Source: Gemmatimonadaceae bacterium
Lineage (GTDB): Bacteria; Gemmatimonadota; Gemmatimonadetes; Gemmatimonadales; Gemmatimonadaceae
Assembly: GCA_036496605.1 (NCBI GenBank)
Contig: DASXKV010000003.1
Coordinates: 1-64,000, forward strand
Direction: 5' to 3'
Length of the DNA: 64,000 nucleotides
A model generated the notes under the pieces. The model was not told the DNA's origin. It worked only from the letters and a program-made list of their open reading frames with translations, and searched no databases. Below, piece after piece: positions 9,574 through 17,829 of the stretch (positions are counted from its first letter, which is position 1; each line of letters begins with the position of its first letter). Position numbers and translations under genes: made by a program.

Positions 9574-10797
9574 CTAGCGCCCGTATTTCTTCATCGCCGC
9601 CATGAGCCGATCGACGGGCAGCGCGTAGACTCGAACGAAGTTCGCGCCAGTCATGGTCTCGGCTTGTAGCATCGCGTTGACGATCGCTTCCTCCGTCGCC
9701 TGCGTGGTCGCGTAGAAGAGGGGATTGATCCTGCCGTTCGGGATCATGGTCACGTGCGCGAGTCCCGTGTCGGCCGCGGCGTGCGGGTTCGCGGTCGAGA
9801 AGGCGACGAAGATGTCGCCCGAGCTGTTCTCGCCTTTGCCTCCCATGCGTCCTATACCTAACGAGACGCGCGTCGCGATGCGCTTGAGCTGGTGCGGCAG
9901 GAGCGGCGCGTCCGTCGCGACGACGACGATGATCGAGCCTTGCCCCTCGTCCGACTCCTCGTCGCGATTCGCCGGCGCGGCGGCGTCGCAGCGAGGTCCG
10001 CGGATCGACATGTCGCTCGACGCGACGCACGACGTCAGATCGGGAATCTCTTCGCCTACCGGGACGCCGGCGACGCGCAGCTCGCGCCGCGAGCAGCAAT
10101 TGCACTGCACGAGGACACCGACCGTGTAGCCGCCGTCGCGGGCGTCGAGCTTGCGTGACGCCGTACCGATACCGCCCTTGAAACCGTGACACACCATACC
10201 CGTCCCGCCGCCGACGTTCCCCTCTGCTGGCACGACGCCTCCGCGCGCTCCGTCGAGCGCGGAGAGCACATGTTCAGGCTTGACGTGGAAACCGTTGATG
10301 TCGTTGAGCCGCCCGTCATAGGTCTCGGCGACAACCGGCAGCCCCCAGGGTTGGAGACCCGGACGATGCACCTGCCACTGGAGAATCGCATCGCGGACGA
10401 CGCCGACGGAGTGCGTGTTCGTAATCGCGATCGGTCCCTCGAGGAAGCCGGATTCCTGCAGCCAAGTCGTCCCCGTCATCTCGCCATTGCCATTGAGCGT
10501 GAACCACGCGCCCATCACCGGATCCGGGTCGGTCTTGCCGCGCGGGTGAATGACGGTGACGCCCGTGCGCACCGGTCCCTGGCCGACGACGAGCGCGCCG
10601 TTGCCGGAGATGAGAGTCGTGTGCCCGACCTCCACGCCGGCGACGTCGGTGATCGCGTCGAGCGTGCCCGGCGTACCGCCGATTTTCGCCGAGAGACCGA
10701 GATCACGAGCGCGCGGCTTTGACGCTGTCGTTTGCGCGGAAGCGTTGGCGAGGAGGAGAAAGCTGCTGAGCGAGAGCGCGAGGAGGTTGGCGCGCAT
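9574..10797 (-). CDS. Exported P1-family (DmpA/BapA-type) aminopeptidase
   Basis: A 407-residue N-terminal-nucleophile peptidase of family S58 (DmpA/beta-peptidyl aminopeptidase). It has a signal peptide (cleavage about ANASA-Q, residue 21). Family marks: the start motif ITDVAGVEVGHTT, the TNTHSVGVVRDA segment, AEGNVGGGTGMVCHGFKGGIGT, and GQGSIIVVVATDAPL. The enzyme is made as one chain and self-cleaves before the catalytic serine; here that is predicted at Gly287-Ser288. It releases D- or beta-amino acids or small N-terminal residues from peptides in the periplasm. A ribosome site (CCGGAG) precedes the ATG. The gene is convergent with the preceding glycosidase-like gene, 22 bp apart. A Cys-rich stretch (QCNCCSRREL) before the cleavage site is slightly unusual. 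Confidence 0.9.
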   Translation of the reverse strand: MRANLLALSLSSFLLLANASAQTTASKPRARDLGLSAKIGGTPGTLDAITDVAGVEVGHTTLISGNGALVVGQGPVRTGVTVIHPRGKTDPDPVMGAWFTLNGNGEMTGTTWLQESGFLEGPIAITNTHSVGVVRDAILQWQVHRPGLQPWGLPVVAETYDGRLNDINGFHVKPEHVLSALDGARGGVVPAEGNVGGGTGMVCHGFKGGIGTASRKLDARDGGYTVGVLVQCNCCSRRELRVAGVPVGEEIPDLTSCVASSDMSIRGPRCDAAAPANRDEESDEGQGSIIVVVATDAPLLPHQLKRIATRVSLGIGRMGGKGENSSGDIFVAFSTANPHAAADTGLAHVTMIPNGRINPLFYATTQATEEAIVNAMLQAETMTGANFVRVYALPVDRLMAAMKKYGR

Positions 10798-10913
10798 GTT
10801 GAGACTCCGGACAGGAAGGCGAAATTACGGCGCGGAGAAGCTAGCGCGGATCTTGCGCGTCGGCGAGATTCGCCCGCCGCTGCAATCGCCGCGTGAACAC
10901 AAAGGACGCCGAC

Positions 10914-11438
10914 ATGCAACCGCCGGAGTCGTTCGTGATCGGTTCGATGCCGGGCTATTCGCCGGGCATCAGCCGCCTCGTTGGCATGATGACGTACGCG
11001 CGTTGGACGACGCTTCGCGCCATCGAGGGCCTGACCGCTCCGCAGCTCGACCATCTGCACGATCAGTCGAGCAACACGATCGGCGCGCTGCTCACCCACA
11101 TCGCGAGCGTCGAGGTCGTGTATCAGCGCCTAACGTTTGCGGGTCGCGCCATCTCGTCACCGGAGTACGACGGCGAGTGGTCGATCGCCTTGCAGTTGGG
11201 CTATCGCGCGCGCGACGCACTTCGCGGTAAGCCGCTCACGCATTACGTGCAGTCCCTCGAGGTGGTTCGCGCGTTCACGCTCGAGGAGCTCTCGCACCAC
11301 GACGATCGCTGGCTCGATCAGACGACGGCGTTCTGGAACGGGCGTCAAGCGAACAACTACTTCAAGTGGTTCCACGTGTTCGAGGACGAGCTGAATCACC
11401 GCGGGCAGATCCGGTGGCTGAAGCAGCGACTGCCTTGA
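10914..11438 (+). CDS. DinB/YfiT-family putative metal-dependent enzyme
   Basis: A 174-residue four-helix-bundle protein of the DinB superfamily. The metal-binding histidines are visible in GALLTHIASVE near the N-terminus and in HVFEDELNHRGQ near the C-terminus (H-x7-H spacing), the usual DinB triad pattern. I choose ATG 10914, which has AAAGGA 8 nt upstream; a GTG 21 nt earlier (10893) is possible. Family members are nickel- or zinc-binding thiol S-transferases or unknown; no substrate can be read from the sequence. It stands alone, divergent from the P1 peptidase (116 bp) and followed by a 580-bp gene-free stretch. Confidence 0.82.
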   Translation: MQPPESFVIGSMPGYSPGISRLVGMMTYARWTTLRAIEGLTAPQLDHLHDQSSNTIGALLTHIASVEVVYQRLTFAGRAISSPEYDGEWSIALQLGYRARDALRGKPLTHYVQSLEVVRAFTLEELSHHDDRWLDQTTAFWNGRQANNYFKWFHVFEDELNHRGQIRWLKQRLP

Positions 11439-11598
11439 CCCTAATTAGGTAGTAGAAGGCGCACCTCCGCTTGTTGCGACACCGTTGACGCAGTAGGCCG
11501 ACGTGTTCACAGCGGTCGATCGCTCGCTCTGGTAAGATCTCATCGAGGAGCTGTGCGACCGCTACGAGGCCTCGCGTCTGCGCCGCGCCTCCGGCAAA

Positions 11599-11998
11599 AG
11601 AGGCAAACGTTCCACATTGAAAGGCGACCGGTCCAACTTCGAAGGCGACCGGTCCAACTCTGAACGCGACCGCGGCAAGAACGCGCGCGCCGGTGCCGCA
11701 TAGGTAGCGGTCGCTACCAAATCGTGAGGCGCCCGCGACTTAATAAAGCGCGACCAGAACACTTCGTGAGGCGACGCGCGCAAAACTGAAGGCGACGTCG
11801 GCTCAGAGCGAGTGCACCGCGGCACTGTGTGACACGACCGTGGCTTCGCATGACACGACCGTGATTTCACACGACACGACCGTGGCTTTGTATGACACGA
11901 CCGCCGCTTCATTCGACACGACCGGGGCTACATCCGACACGACCGGGGCTTCACCCGACACGACCGTGGCTACGCTCGACACGACGCCGGCGCGGCTG
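11599..11998 (+). repeat. Degenerate 21-bp tandem array (about 19 units) in a 580-bp gene-free stretch
   Basis: The stretch 11439-12018 between convergent genes holds no gene I can support. From about 11599 it is a tandem array with a strict 21-bp period. The last eight units begin with GACACGACC at 11831, 11852, 11873, 11894, 11915, 11936, 11957 and 11978. Earlier, more diverged units keep the CGACC core in the same phase (cores at 11646 and 11835 are exactly 9x21 apart; also 11667, 11751). Read as protein on the plus strand the later part gives heptads D-T-T-x-A-x-x, the earlier part K-A-T-x-P-T-x, but stop codons (11705, 11744) break the frame. Just upstream (11538-11580) a short open stretch reads IEELCDRYEASR, perhaps the remnant of a lost gene. 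Confidence 0.85.
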
Positions 11999-12018
11999 GT
12001 GGCTGCCTAATTAGTCCC

Positions 12019-13380
12019 TCACTCGACCCGCTTGAGCGTCTTCGCTACCGCGTCGATGATCTCGTCGATCTGCCCCTCCTCGACGATCAGTGGCGGGGAC
12101 AGCGCGATGATATCGCCAGTCGTCCTGATGAGCACATTCTCATCCTGGAAGCACCGCGTGAACACCTCGAACGCGCGCGCGCCCGCTTTCCCCGGCCGCG
12201 ACGCCAGCTCGATGCCGGCGACGACGCCGAGATTCCGAATGTCCACCACATGCGGCGCGACGCGCAGTGAGTGCACCGCGTCCTCGAAGTACGGCGCGAG
12301 GGACGCCGCGCGCTCGAACAGCCCCTCGTCGCGATAAACGCCCAACGTCGCCAGCGCCGCAGCACAGGCGAGAGGGTGTCCCGAGTAGGTATAGCCGTGA
12401 AAAAATTCGATCCCCTGCTCGGTTGCATTGACGATCGTTTCATAAACGCCCCGCCGGACGAACACCGCGCCCATCGGCACCGCGGCATTCGTGATGCCCT
12501 TGGCGACCGTCATCACGTCCGGCTCGACCCCGAAATAGTCCGCGGCGAAGGGCGCTCCGAGCCGGCCGAAGCCCGTGATCACTTCGTCGAAGATCAGGAG
12601 GATGCCGTGCCTCGTGCAGATCTCCCGCAGCCGCTCGAGGTATCCCTTCGGTGGAATCAGCACTCCGGTCGATCCGGCCATGGGCTCGATGATTACCGCC
12701 GCGATCGTCGACGCGCCGTGCTTCTGGACGACCGTCTCCAGTTGGTCCGCAAGCTCCTTCCCATGCTCCGGCTGTCCCCGCGAGAAGGCATTTCGAGCCG
12801 GATCGTGCGTGTGCGGCAGGTGGTCGACGTTAGGCAGGAGCTGGCCCGCGAACTGCTTCTTGTTCGTATCGATGCCGCCGACGGAGATCCCACCGAAACC
12901 GACGCCATGGTATGCACGCAGTCGGCCGATGAGCTTCGTCCGCGTCGGCTCGCCCTTCGCCTGCCAATACGCGAGCGCGATCTTGAGCGCGCTGTCCACT
13001 GCCTCCGAGCCGGAGTTGGCGAAGAAGACGTGGTCGAGCTTCCCCGGCAAAATATCTGTTAGTCGGGACGCCAGCTCGAACTCGAGGGGATGTCCCATCT
13101 GGAATCCCGGCGCGTAATCCATCCGTGCCGCTTGCTCGGCGATCGCCCGCGCGATCGGCTCGCGGCAGTGGCCGGCGTTCACGCACCAGAGTCCCGCCGT
13201 CCCATCGAGGATGCGTCGGCCGTCGACTGCGGTGTAGTACATCCCTTTTGCCTCGGTGAGCAGGCGCGGCGCGCGCTTGAACGCGCGGTTCGCCGTGAAG
13301 GGCATCCAGAGCTCCTCGAGGGACAGGTCGGCGACGTCGATGTCGAGGGCGGAGGCGGAGACGGTCGGTGCGCTGGACAT
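12019..13380 (-). CDS. Class III omega-amino acid:pyruvate aminotransferase
   Basis: A 453-residue PLP-dependent class III (subgroup II) aminotransferase. N-terminal LEELWMPFTANRAFK, ILDGTAGLWCVNAGHCR, QMGHPLEFELA, VFFANSGSEAVDSALK (PLP phosphate binding) and AYHGVGFGGISVGG match the beta-alanine/omega-amino acid:pyruvate transaminase branch closely. The cofactor aspartate lies in LLIFDEVITGFGR and the Schiff-base lysine in TVAKGITNAAVPMG. Full length for the family. It moves the amino group of beta-alanine, or similar omega-amino acids, to pyruvate in the cytoplasm. It stands alone; its upstream side faces a small divergent gene across about 106 bp that contains 7-bp repeats. Confidence 0.92.
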   Translation of the reverse strand: MSSAPTVSASALDIDVADLSLEELWMPFTANRAFKRAPRLLTEAKGMYYTAVDGRRILDGTAGLWCVNAGHCREPIARAIAEQAARMDYAPGFQMGHPLEFELASRLTDILPGKLDHVFFANSGSEAVDSALKIALAYWQAKGEPTRTKLIGRLRAYHGVGFGGISVGGIDTNKKQFAGQLLPNVDHLPHTHDPARNAFSRGQPEHGKELADQLETVVQKHGASTIAAVIIEPMAGSTGVLIPPKGYLERLREICTRHGILLIFDEVITGFGRLGAPFAADYFGVEPDVMTVAKGITNAAVPMGAVFVRRGVYETIVNATEQGIEFFHGYTYSGHPLACAAALATLGVYRDEGLFERAASLAPYFEDAVHSLRVAPHVVDIRNLGVVAGIELASRPGKAGARAFEVFTRCFQDENVLIRTTGDIIALSPPLIVEEGQIDEIIDAVAKTLKRVE

Positions 13381-13388
13381 GGTGGAAA

Positions 13389-13423
13389 GGGGCTAGGGGC
13401 TGGAGCCGATTGGCTAGGGCCAC
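13389..13423 (+). repeat. Five 7-bp repeat units upstream of the aminotransferase
   Basis: Units GGGGCTA, GGGGCTG, GAGCCGA, TTGGCTA and GGGCCAC follow each other without gaps in the divergent region between the aminotransferase and the small basic protein. They belong to the loose 7-bp repeat class seen at 19.7, 22.5, 48.6 and 57.2 kb. Confidence 0.6.
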
Positions 13424-13486
13424 TGGAAATGTGTCGCCTCAGTGTCCCCTTCGCTATAGTCAAGCTACGTGGACTTATCGACGCTC

Positions 13487-13726
13487 ATGGCAGACGACAA
13501 ACAAGCCACGCCTAACGAGACAAGCGATCCGCCCATGGCTTCGACGGCCGAGGTCAAGGCCGTCGTCCAGAACGTGCAGCGGACCCACCGCGGGCGCATC
13601 AAGTGGGGAATCGGGAAACACACTGCCGAGCTTGCACTCAGGGCGCTGAACGAACCGCGGTCCGTGCTGCGGCGGCCGTCGTCGTCCAAGTCGCGGCGCC
13701 GAAAGAAGCACAAGCGACTGCTGTAG
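13487..13726 (+). CDS. Small basic protein of unknown function
   Basis: I do not recognise this 79-residue protein. It has an acidic/polar N-terminus, a middle part VKAVVQNVQRTHRGRIKWGIGKHTAELALRA (split here only for description: two helices rich in R/K), and a strongly basic tail (SSSKSRRRKKHKRLL). I start at ATG 13487; a GTG 18 nt upstream (13469) is in frame. Codon use resembles the neighbours. The basic tail would suit nucleic-acid binding, but that is a guess. The coding call itself is moderate because the GC content makes short open frames common. Confidence 0.45.
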   Translation: MADDKQATPNETSDPPMASTAEVKAVVQNVQRTHRGRIKWGIGKHTAELALRALNEPRSVLRRPSSSKSRRRKKHKRLL

Positions 13727-13910
13727 CTAGCCAATTCGCGGATCGCGCGTTGACACGGCCGCGCGCCCACGACAGCTTGCAGATCGAGCGTGTAGGGCGC
13801 CTCCAGTCCGCGGAAAGGGACCGAGTCCCACCTAACGAGGAGTCGTTGCCGACAAAATCGCTTCTTTCGGCCCGTACTGCGGACATCGGGCGCTCACGAA
13901 AGGAGCGCAC

Positions 13911-15416
13911 ATGCCCACTCGCACCCTCCCGCCCCGTCCCGATCTCGCGCAACTCAAGCGCCAGGCAAACGAGCTCCTGAAGCTCCAGCGCGAGAAGAAG
14001 GCGTCCGTCATCGCGCGGATTGCCGCCACTCACCCGAGATTCAAGCAGCACCCTCCAGAGAGAGCGTTCGCATCACCTTTCGCCCTCGCCGACGCGCAGC
14101 TCGTCATCGCCCGCGAGTACGGATACCCAAGTTGGGCTTCTCTGAAGCACGACGTCGAGGCCACACGCCGGGTCGCGCCATTCACGCAGCACCCGCGATT
14201 TGCCGAGGCCGTCGGCGCCATCGTCGCGGGCGATCTGCAGCGGCTCCGCGTGTTGCTCGACGCGCATCCCGAGCTCGTGCGCGCGCGAACGAACCTCGAG
14301 CCGCCGTTCCACTACTTCACCGGCGCGACGCTGCTTCACCATCTGGCGTGGAATCCCAGCCGGGAGGAGCCCGTACCGCCTAACGTCGTCGACATCGCGC
14401 GGCTCCTCCTCGATCGCGGCGCCGATCCGGACGCGCTCACCCTCGGCCGCAGCATTGGCACGACGATGGGATTGATCGTCACGAGCCGGATGGCGAGCGA
14501 GGCGAACAGCTCCGGACCGCTCATCGATCTGCTGCGTGACAGAGGCGCCAAGCTCGATCTCGGGAATTCGGAGACCGTGATTCCAGACTGGGGAAAACGA
14601 AATGTCCTCCACGTTGCGCTCTCCAACTATGGGATTCGCGCCGCGCAGAAGCTCATCGAGCTCGGCGCGAAGCCGGATATCTGTTCCGCGGCGGCGCTCG
14701 GTCGCATGGATCTCGTGCGCGGCTTCTTCGACAGCAACGGAGAACTGACCTCGCGGCCGCGTCGTGACGGCGCGCCGATGCCGGCGCGGGACGCGATCGG
14801 CCTCGCGCTATTGTTCGCGTACGTGAATCACCATCCCGATGTCGTCGATTTCCTGCTCGAGAAAGACGGCAACTGGAACATGACGGGCGTCAATAACGGC
14901 GCGGCCATGCATCGCGCGGCATGGAGTGGTGACCTCACGATGGTCCAGCGGCTCGTCGCCCGCGGCGCCGACTTCACCAATCGCGACAACCCCTTCAATT
15001 CGACGCCGCTCTCGTGGGCGCAGCACAACAAACAGCAAGCGGTGTTCGACTGGTTGCGGGCGCAGTGCGCGATCGACATACACGACGCCGCGAGTTTCGA
15101 CCTCCGAGAGCACGTCGAAGCGCGCCTGCACGAGGATCCGGCGTCGATCGACAAGCGCCTCGATCAGTGGGAGGCGCCCCAGTGCACGCCTCTGTACTGG
15201 GCCGCATGGACTCGCCTCAGCGACGTCGACGGCGCGCACGAGCTCGATGAATCAAAGCGAATCGGCCTCGTTAGGCTGTTGCTCGATCATGGCGCCGACC
15301 CAAACATCATCGCGGGCGATGGCAATGCTCCACTCGATGTCGCCCTCGGCGCGGGCGCAGCGAATATCGCTGCGCTCATCGAGTCACGTGGAGGAAGGAG
15401 AGCCGCGGACCTCTGA
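13911..15416 (+). CDS. Ankyrin-repeat protein
   Basis: A 501-residue cytoplasmic protein with no signal peptide. The first 75 residues (LAQLKRQANELLKLQR ... YGYPSWASLKHDVE) form the helical leader often found before ankyrin repeats in soil bacteria. At least six ankyrin-like repeats follow, with the marks ARLLLDRGADPDAL, IELGAKPDICSAAALG, VDFLLEKDGNWNM, RLVARGADFTNRDN and VRLLLDHGADPNIIAGDGNAPLD. Ankyrin repeats bind other proteins; no partner can be inferred from the neighbours. A good ribosome site (AAAGGAG) lies 6 nt before the ATG. It stands alone, convergent with the amidohydrolase gene 45 bp away. Confidence 0.88.
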   Translation: MPTRTLPPRPDLAQLKRQANELLKLQREKKASVIARIAATHPRFKQHPPERAFASPFALADAQLVIAREYGYPSWASLKHDVEATRRVAPFTQHPRFAEAVGAIVAGDLQRLRVLLDAHPELVRARTNLEPPFHYFTGATLLHHLAWNPSREEPVPPNVVDIARLLLDRGADPDALTLGRSIGTTMGLIVTSRMASEANSSGPLIDLLRDRGAKLDLGNSETVIPDWGKRNVLHVALSNYGIRAAQKLIELGAKPDICSAAALGRMDLVRGFFDSNGELTSRPRRDGAPMPARDAIGLALLFAYVNHHPDVVDFLLEKDGNWNMTGVNNGAAMHRAAWSGDLTMVQRLVARGADFTNRDNPFNSTPLSWAQHNKQQAVFDWLRAQCAIDIHDAASFDLREHVEARLHEDPASIDKRLDQWEAPQCTPLYWAAWTRLSDVDGAHELDESKRIGLVRLLLDHGADPNIIAGDGNAPLDVALGAGAANIAALIESRGGRRAADL

Positions 15417-15461
15417 GCAGAATCCGGATGCGCGCGCGTTCCTTCGCGACGCGAATCCCGC

Positions 15462-16442
15462 TCAATTGGTCCGATAGACACCCGCCGCATTCCCCGCAAG
15501 GATCTGCGCTCGTTCGCTCGGCGAGAACGCCGCACTCGCGATGCTTTCCTTCATGAGATCGATGCTACCGATCGCATGCGGGTAATCGCTGCCGCCGAGG
15601 AGCTGACTCACGCCTCCGAAATCCGCCGCAAATCGCAGCGCCCTGGCATCGAAGTTCACCGTGTCGAAATAGAATCGCCGTAAATACTCGCTCGGCGGAT
15701 GCGTGATTTGCGTTCGACATTCACCGAATGCGCGCCACCCGCGGTCGAGACGCTCGGCGAGATACGGAATCGCGCCGCCGAGATGGCCGAGCACCCACTT
15801 GATGCGCGGATATCGCTCCGGCACTCCCGCGAAGACGAGCTTCGCTGCCGCGAGCGTCGTGTCCATCAGGAAGCCGACGAGCGGCATGAGCCAGAAATCC
15901 GTCATCGCTTCGACGCCGACGGGGCTCGTCGGATGAATGTGCATCACGGCGCCCAAGCGATTCGCTTCGGCGTAGAGTGGCTCGAAGCGCGAGTCGGCGA
16001 GCGCGTCGCCGTTCACATTGCTGAAGAGCATCGCTCCGGAGAAGTGCAATTGCTCGACGGCGCGCCGCAGCTCGGCGACGGAGGCCGCCGGATCGCACAA
16101 CGGGAGCGTCGCCAGCGCGGCGAAGCGTGGCCCTCGTTCACGCACGATCGCCGCGAACGCGTCGTTGACCAGCCGCGCAAGCTTCACCGCACGCGCTGGT
16201 GGCTCGACGTGCGTTCCCGGTGTGGTTAGGGAAATGATCTGCGTATCGACGCCGTCGCGCGCGAGGACCTCGGCGCGATAGGCGATGTCGCGATGGCCGC
16301 GCACGGCGACGTTGTAGTCGCCGGGATAGTGGACGCAGGGATTGCCCGCTTCGTCGATCGTCACGCGGACGACGCTGTCCTTGTCGCGCAGCGCCTCGAG
16401 GTATTCGGGCGGATAGAAGTGGTTGTGGACGTCAATTACCAT
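15462..16442 (-). CDS. Amidohydrolase 2 family protein (ACMSD-like)
   Basis: A 326-residue TIM-barrel metalloenzyme. The metal-binding HxH is at the N-terminus (VIDVHNHFYPPEY, His6 and His8). Further family marks are MHIHPTSP (metal His), KWVLGHLGGAIPYLAERLDRG and LLGGSDYPHAIGS (the catalytic Asp). This layout fits the ACMSD/gamma-resorcylate decarboxylase subfamily, which decarboxylates or hydrolyses aromatic or amino-acid breakdown products. Substrate not readable. Its ATG lies inside the end of the upstream permease gene (11-bp overlap, ATGGTAATTGA), so the two are co-transcribed and probably co-translated. Confidence 0.85.
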   Translation of the reverse strand: MVIDVHNHFYPPEYLEALRDKDSVVRVTIDEAGNPCVHYPGDYNVAVRGHRDIAYRAEVLARDGVDTQIISLTTPGTHVEPPARAVKLARLVNDAFAAIVRERGPRFAALATLPLCDPAASVAELRRAVEQLHFSGAMLFSNVNGDALADSRFEPLYAEANRLGAVMHIHPTSPVGVEAMTDFWLMPLVGFLMDTTLAAAKLVFAGVPERYPRIKWVLGHLGGAIPYLAERLDRGWRAFGECRTQITHPPSEYLRRFYFDTVNFDARALRFAADFGGVSQLLGGSDYPHAIGSIDLMKESIASAAFSPSERAQILAGNAAGVYRTN

Positions 16443-17766
16443 CGGCGACGAGGGGATTGGAGGTGACGGTTCGGCGGACCCAGATCCGGTAGGCGGGCCA
16501 GCCGATGAGGATGAGGACGAGCCCCGTTAGGCTGTCCATGGGCGCCGCGACGATCTGATTCGTGGCGACGAGCAGCGCCGTGGCGGCAAAGGCGACGGGA
16601 AGCACTGCGCCTAACGGTGCGCGAAACACCGGGGCGAAGCCCCCTCGCTTCCGTAGCTGAAGCAGCCCGATCGCCATCAGCGAGAAGAAAATCCACTCCG
16701 AGTACACGACGCGCGCGACCAGCACCCGATAGGTGCCTGTCGCGACGAGCACGCACGCCCAGACGGCCTGGAGGGCGATCGCGCGGTGCGGCGTCTGATA
16801 GCGTGGGTGGACGTCGCCGAGCCGTCGGAAGATCAGCCCGTCGTTGGCCATCGCGAGATACGCGCGCGGGCCCGCGAGCACGATGCCGCTGAGGGCGCCG
16901 AAGGTCGAGACGACGACAAGCACTGCCATCAGCACCGCGCCGCCGCGGCCAAGCACCGCGTCGGCGGCGTCGGCGGCAACACGCGTCGATTCCGCGACTC
17001 GCCCGAGCGGCAGCACGTGCAGGTACGCCGTGTTGAGCAGAACGTAACACGCCGTGACGATCATCGTCCCCGCGACCAAAGCGCGGGGGATCGTACGTTG
17101 CGGCTCGATCGTCTCACCCGCCGCGTACGTTACCATGTGCCAACCGCCGAAGGCGAACAGGCCCGCGGCGACGGCGAGGAGAAAGCCACGCGCGGATACG
17201 GGCGCCGGAGCCGCGCCTGGCACGGCGACATTCGGCCCGAGCGCGAACGCGGCAACGACGACCGCCGCGATCGCGAACACCTTCGCTGCGGTGAGCGCGG
17301 TCTGAAGGCCGCTTCCCTGCCTAACGCCGATGTAGTTCACCGCGGAGAGCACGACGACCGCTCCGGCGGCGACGACGCGCTGGCCGAGATCGGTCAGCGG
17401 CACGAGCACGCCGAGGTAGCGTGCAAAAATCATCGCGATGACGGCGATGATGCCGGTGTGCATCGTCCAGAACATCGCCCAGCCCCAGAGAAAGCCGAGG
17501 GCGGGCGAGAAGGCGCGCGTGAAATAGACGTAGACGCCGCCCGTGACGGGAAAGGCCGACGCCAGTTCGGCGGCGATGAGCGAGCCGCCCAACGTGAGGA
17601 GGCCGGCGAGGATCCAGACGGCAATGATACCGACGACGGAGGGAACGGCGCCCGTGACGGTCGACGGCTGAACGAAAATCGAAGCGCCGATGATCGTGCC
17701 GACGACCATCGCGGTCGCCTGTAGCGGACCAATCGTTCGGCGAAGCGGAGGGCTCGTGTCAGCCAT
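16432..17766 (-). CDS. APC-family amino acid permease
   Basis: A 444-residue inner-membrane transporter with about 12 hydrophobic segments. The first segment has the APC/LAT signature TAMVVGTIIGASIFVQP; GVYVYFTRAFSPALGFLWGW and FAFGGWHMVTYAAGE (segment 6) are also typical. Transport is probably sodium- or proton-driven uptake or exchange of amino acids. I start at ATG 17766, which has GGGGAGG about 10 nt upstream; the open frame extends 57 nt further. It overlaps the amidohydrolase start by 11 bp and follows an exported M20 hydrolase by 63 bp, so the three genes may form one scavenging unit: hydrolyse outside, import, then break down. Confidence 0.9.
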   Translation of the reverse strand: MADTSPPLRRTIGPLQATAMVVGTIIGASIFVQPSTVTGAVPSVVGIIAVWILAGLLTLGGSLIAAELASAFPVTGGVYVYFTRAFSPALGFLWGWAMFWTMHTGIIAVIAMIFARYLGVLVPLTDLGQRVVAAGAVVVLSAVNYIGVRQGSGLQTALTAAKVFAIAAVVVAAFALGPNVAVPGAAPAPVSARGFLLAVAAGLFAFGGWHMVTYAAGETIEPQRTIPRALVAGTMIVTACYVLLNTAYLHVLPLGRVAESTRVAADAADAVLGRGGAVLMAVLVVVSTFGALSGIVLAGPRAYLAMANDGLIFRRLGDVHPRYQTPHRAIALQAVWACVLVATGTYRVLVARVVYSEWIFFSLMAIGLLQLRKRGGFAPVFRAPLGAVLPVAFAATALLVATNQIVAAPMDSLTGLVLILIGWPAYRIWVRRTVTSNPLVADGN

Positions 17767-17829
17767 GCCCGGATGACCTCCCCACTCTCCACTCCAGAGA
17801 TGGTTGGGAAGGGGTGAGTTCACGCCCTC

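Noticed and set aside
12271-13062. Plus-strand 263-codon frame opposite the aminotransferase
   Set aside because: Antisense shadow; the aminotransferase is full length with all PLP motifs.
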